8,051 nt of DNA from an uncultured Senegalimassilia sp. (lineage in GTDB: Bacteria; Actinomycetota; Coriobacteriia; Coriobacteriales; Eggerthellaceae). This document shows positions 5,958 to 8,051 of the stretch, piece by piece. The stretch's first letter is position 1; each line of letters starts with the position of its first letter. The notes under the pieces are model-generated. The model was not told where the DNA came from. It saw only the letters and a program-made list of their open reading frames with translations, and made no database searches. A program made the translations under genes and the position numbers. Location: contig NZ_CAKTYH010000090.1 of assembly GCF_934632265.1 (NCBI RefSeq), positions 1-8,051 of the forward strand, given 5' to 3'.

Positions 5958-7202
5958 ATGGAAAAGGAAAGCAAGTTCCACTATGCCTGGCTCGTGGTTT
6001 TGGGCTGCGGCATGCTGATTGCCGGTACAGTGACGTTTTATACCGTGGTCATCGGCAACTTCTTCGTTCCGGCTGCCGAGAGCATGGGCGTAGAGTATTC
6101 GAGCATCTCGCTCTACTCCACGCTTGTGTATCTGGGCATTGCGGCAGGGCTGCCTTTTGTGGGTAATATGATTGAGGAAATGCCGCCGATCGGCATTGCG
6201 GCTTTCGCGGGCATCCAGTCGGTCATCATCGCCATTTTGTCGTTTACCAATAGCGTGGCGCTGTGGTGGGTTGGCGGTGCCATCGTGGGCATCGGCATGT
6301 CCTTTACCAGCATCGTGTTTGTTTCCACGGTGCTTACGAACTGGTTCGAGAAGAAAACGGGTTTCGCTATCGGGTTGGCTTGGGCGCTTGCGTCCGTGGC
6401 TTCTGCCATCATGAGCCCGTTGAGCGTTATGATGATCGATGCGATGGGCTGGCGTATGGCTCTGCTGGTGTTCGCTATTGTTGCGGCGTGTCTTGCTGTG
6501 CCTGCGGCTTTGCTTATCGTGCAGTATAGCCCCGAGCGCAAGGGCATGAAGCCTTACGGGTATGATCCGGCTGCCCATGCAGAGGGCGAGATGGCGGCAG
6601 GCGTGCCGTTTTCGAAGGCTATTCGCTCCGCGGCGTTCGTGCTTTTGGCTTTTGCTCTGGCGGCAACGCAGATCGCGTCGGTCATCAACACGTATTTCCC
6701 TGTGTATGCTGAAAGCGTCGGCTTTGCTCCTACCGTTGGCGCGTTGATGATTTCAGTGGCGCTTATCTTCGACATTGGTTTGAACCCATTGGTTGGCTGG
6801 ACCATCGACAAGTTTGGTGCCGTCAAGGCTTTTGTGGCGTGGATGGCAGTGGGCATTTTGTCTATGGTCATTCTGATGGCGAGCGCAGGAAACGTGATCA
6901 TGGCGTATCTTGGCGCGGGCCTTGGCGATGTGCTGTACGTGCTGTTGGGCGTTGGCATCGCCAGCGTTGCGTCTACGGTGTTTGGTACGAAAGACTACGG
7001 CAAGATTTTCGCATATATGACCATTGCGGGTTTTGCGGCAGGTTCGATTGGCGGTTTCGTGATCACCAAGCTCTATGAGGTAACGGGGTCGTTCGATGCA
7101 GTGTTCATGTTCGTTATCGGCACCGTTGTCGCGATTTCTGCGGCCGTTGTGGTGGCGGGAGCCCTCGGTAAGAAACTTCCTTGGGAAGGCGAGCGCGCGT
7201 AG
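5958..7202 (+). CDS. Major facilitator superfamily transporter
   Basis: This 414-residue inner-membrane protein has about 12 hydrophobic segments in two halves separated by a charged loop (about 191-219, SPERKGMKPYGYDPAAHAEGE). The first segment begins at HYAWLVVLGCG. TNWFEKKTGFAIGLA (about 127-141), after segment four, resembles oxalate/formate-antiporter-like and monocarboxylate-type MFS carriers. The loop 8-9 motif GWTIDKFG (280-287) is the second copy of the MFS GxxxDKxG signature; the first copy in loop 2-3 is degenerate (GNMIEEMP). It lies between the carbamoyltransferase and the carbamate kinase and so probably carries the pathway substrate, perhaps in exchange for the amine product. 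Known agmatine operons instead use an APC-family agmatine/putrescine exchanger (AguD), so the MFS type is notable. Ligand and mechanism cannot be read from sequence. The start is set by GGAGGG at 5947. Confidence 0.9.
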   Translation: MEKESKFHYAWLVVLGCGMLIAGTVTFYTVVIGNFFVPAAESMGVEYSSISLYSTLVYLGIAAGLPFVGNMIEEMPPIGIAAFAGIQSVIIAILSFTNSVALWWVGGAIVGIGMSFTSIVFVSTVLTNWFEKKTGFAIGLAWALASVASAIMSPLSVMMIDAMGWRMALLVFAIVAACLAVPAALLIVQYSPERKGMKPYGYDPAAHAEGEMAAGVPFSKAIRSAAFVLLAFALAATQIASVINTYFPVYAESVGFAPTVGALMISVALIFDIGLNPLVGWTIDKFGAVKAFVAWMAVGILSMVILMASAGNVIMAYLGAGLGDVLYVLLGVGIASVASTVFGTKDYGKIFAYMTIAGFAAGSIGGFVITKLYEVTGSFDAVFMFVIGTVVAISAAVVVAGALGKKLPWEGERA

Positions 7203-7214
7203 CGCTTTGGATTG

Positions 7215-7242
7215 GATTGCGGTTGCAATCGGTGGCCGCAAT
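7215..7242 (+). promoter_or_regulatory. Overlapping, mutually exclusive hairpins ahead of the carbamate kinase gene
   Basis: GATTGC (7215-7220) pairs with GCAATC (7225-7230) around GGTT. Alternatively ATTGCGG (7216-7222) pairs with CCGCAAT (7236-7242). The two share the same left arm and cannot form together. A moderately T-rich stretch (GTTTTGACTTTGTT, 7251-7264) follows. The arrangement is attenuator-like but may be chance. Confidence 0.35.
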
Positions 7243-7296
7243 GCAGCTTCGTTTTGACTTTGTTCCTCAATTGCATAGCTATTTAAGGAGGCAATC

Positions 7297-8051
7297 ATGC
7301 CCTACGCAAAAGGTGAAGGTCCTTCCGTAGTCATCGCCCTCGGCGGCAACGCTCTCGGAAACAGCCCGCAGGAGCAGCTTGAGCTGGTGAAGAACACCGC
7401 CAAGCACATCGTCGACATGGTCGGCGACGGTGTCAACGTCGTCGTCTCCCACGGCAACGGCCCCCAGGTCGGCATGGTCAACAACGCTTTCGCCTACGCC
7501 GCCGCCAACGACGGCAAGACCCCGGAGATGCCTTTCCCCGAGGCCGGCGCGATGTCCCAGGGCTACATCGGCTACCAGCTGTCCCAGGCCATCCTGAACG
7601 ACCTGAAGTCCCGCGGCATCATGCGCTCCGTCGCCAACGTCATCACCCAGACCGTCGTCAACCCCGAGGATCCGGCGTTCCAGAACCCCACCAAGCCCGT
7701 CGGCGCCTTCATGACCGAGGAAGAGGCCAAGGCCAAGGCCGCTGAGACCGGCTGGACCTTCAAGGAGGACGCCGGCCGCGGTTGGCGTCAGGTCGTCGCC
7801 TCCCCGAAGCCCGAGCGCATCGTCGAGTTCGACGCCGTCAAGGACCTCATGGACAACGGCTACATCGTCGTTTCCACCGGTGGCGGCGGCGTGCCGGTCT
7901 TCGAGACCGACAAGGGCTACGAGGGCGTTCCGGCCGTCATCGACAAGGACCGCTCCTCCGCCAAGCTGGCTTCCGACTTCGGCGCCGACATGCTGGTCAT
8001 CCTGACCGCCGTCGAGAAGGTCTGCATCAACTTCAACAAGCCCGACCAGGA
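7297..8051 (+). CDS. arcC: Carbamate kinase (3' end outside window)
   Basis: The visible 251 residues cover about four fifths of a normal carbamate kinase (about 310). The enzyme transfers phosphate from carbamoyl phosphate to ADP, giving ATP plus carbamate, which breaks down to CO2 and ammonia; this is the energy-yielding step of arginine and agmatine deiminase pathways. Signatures in order: VVIALGGNAL (11-20), SHGNGPQVG (51-59), AMSQGYIGYQLSQ (85-97), PTKPVGAF (131-138), AGRGWRQVVASPKPERIVE (about 159-177), VVSTGGGGVPV (191-201) and AVIDKDRSSAKLA (213-225). No frameshift is seen. AAGGAGG (7285-7291) lies five bases before the ATG. It is the fourth gene of the operon, 94 bases after the transporter. 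Its codons are far more strongly C-ending than those of the three preceding genes (almost all AAC, AAG, GAC), which suggests very high expression or a different origin. Confidence 0.97.
   Translation, partial: MPYAKGEGPSVVIALGGNALGNSPQEQLELVKNTAKHIVDMVGDGVNVVVSHGNGPQVGMVNNAFAYAAANDGKTPEMPFPEAGAMSQGYIGYQLSQAILNDLKSRGIMRSVANVITQTVVNPEDPAFQNPTKPVGAFMTEEEAKAKAAETGWTFKEDAGRGWRQVVASPKPERIVEFDAVKDLMDNGYIVVSTGGGGVPVFETDKGYEGVPAVIDKDRSSAKLASDFGADMLVILTAVEKVCINFNKPDQ

Noticed and set aside
4758..6578. 606-codon open frame on the - strand across the carbamoyltransferase and the transporter
   Set aside because: Its translation is rich in His, Arg and Gln with no motif. It is the antisense shadow of two well-supported genes with biased codons and also runs through their intergenic hairpin.
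1..8051. tRNA or rRNA genes, CRISPR arrays, insertion sequences and attachment sites
   Set aside because: I saw no regularly spaced long repeats, transposase-like frames, terminal inverted repeats or tRNA-like cloverleaf with conserved arms.

Overview
The window reads as a fragment of a high-GC bacterial chromosome. The mix of genes suggests an anaerobic actinobacterium of the class Coriobacteriia, perhaps the Eggerthellaceae: GC-rich codons, a membrane-anchored LuxR regulator beside a catabolic operon, and an MFS carrier of the type common in that group. This placement is inference, because no ribosomal or other taxonomic marker is present.

Left part (1-2190, + strand). A short open frame (2-136) may be the end of an upstream gene. 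After a leader of about 270 bases come two housekeeping genes in one probable transcription unit. The first is a TcdA-type tRNA threonylcarbamoyladenosine dehydratase. The second is a TatD-family metal-dependent hydrolase. The unit ends in a good intrinsic terminator at 2144-2190.

Middle (2205-3516). A gene on the - strand encodes a regulator with about seven membrane segments and a C-terminal LuxR DNA-binding domain. It is transcribed away from the next operon across a 346-base divergent intergenic region. That region holds four copies of AGATTA spaced 10, 22 and 22 bases apart, and a two-level inverted repeat just in front of the first operon ribosome binding site.

Right part (3517-8051, + strand). 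Four genes form a probable operon: an agmatine-deiminase-family enzyme, an ornithine/putrescine-type carbamoyltransferase, an MFS transporter and a carbamate kinase cut by the window edge. Together they give a fermentative, ATP-yielding route. A guanidino compound is deiminated to a ureido compound, which is phosphorolysed to an amine and carbamoyl phosphate, and carbamate kinase then makes ATP. The carrier presumably moves substrate in and perhaps product out.

The layout resembles the enterococcal and lactococcal agmatine deiminase clusters, which are controlled by the transmembrane LuxR-type regulator AguR. The gene order and transporter family differ, and the carbamoyltransferase lacks the amine-side signature residues of both ornithine and putrescine carbamoyltransferases. 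Agmatine is therefore the default substrate guess, but a different guanidino compound is a real possibility. Each gap inside this operon contains an inverted repeat.
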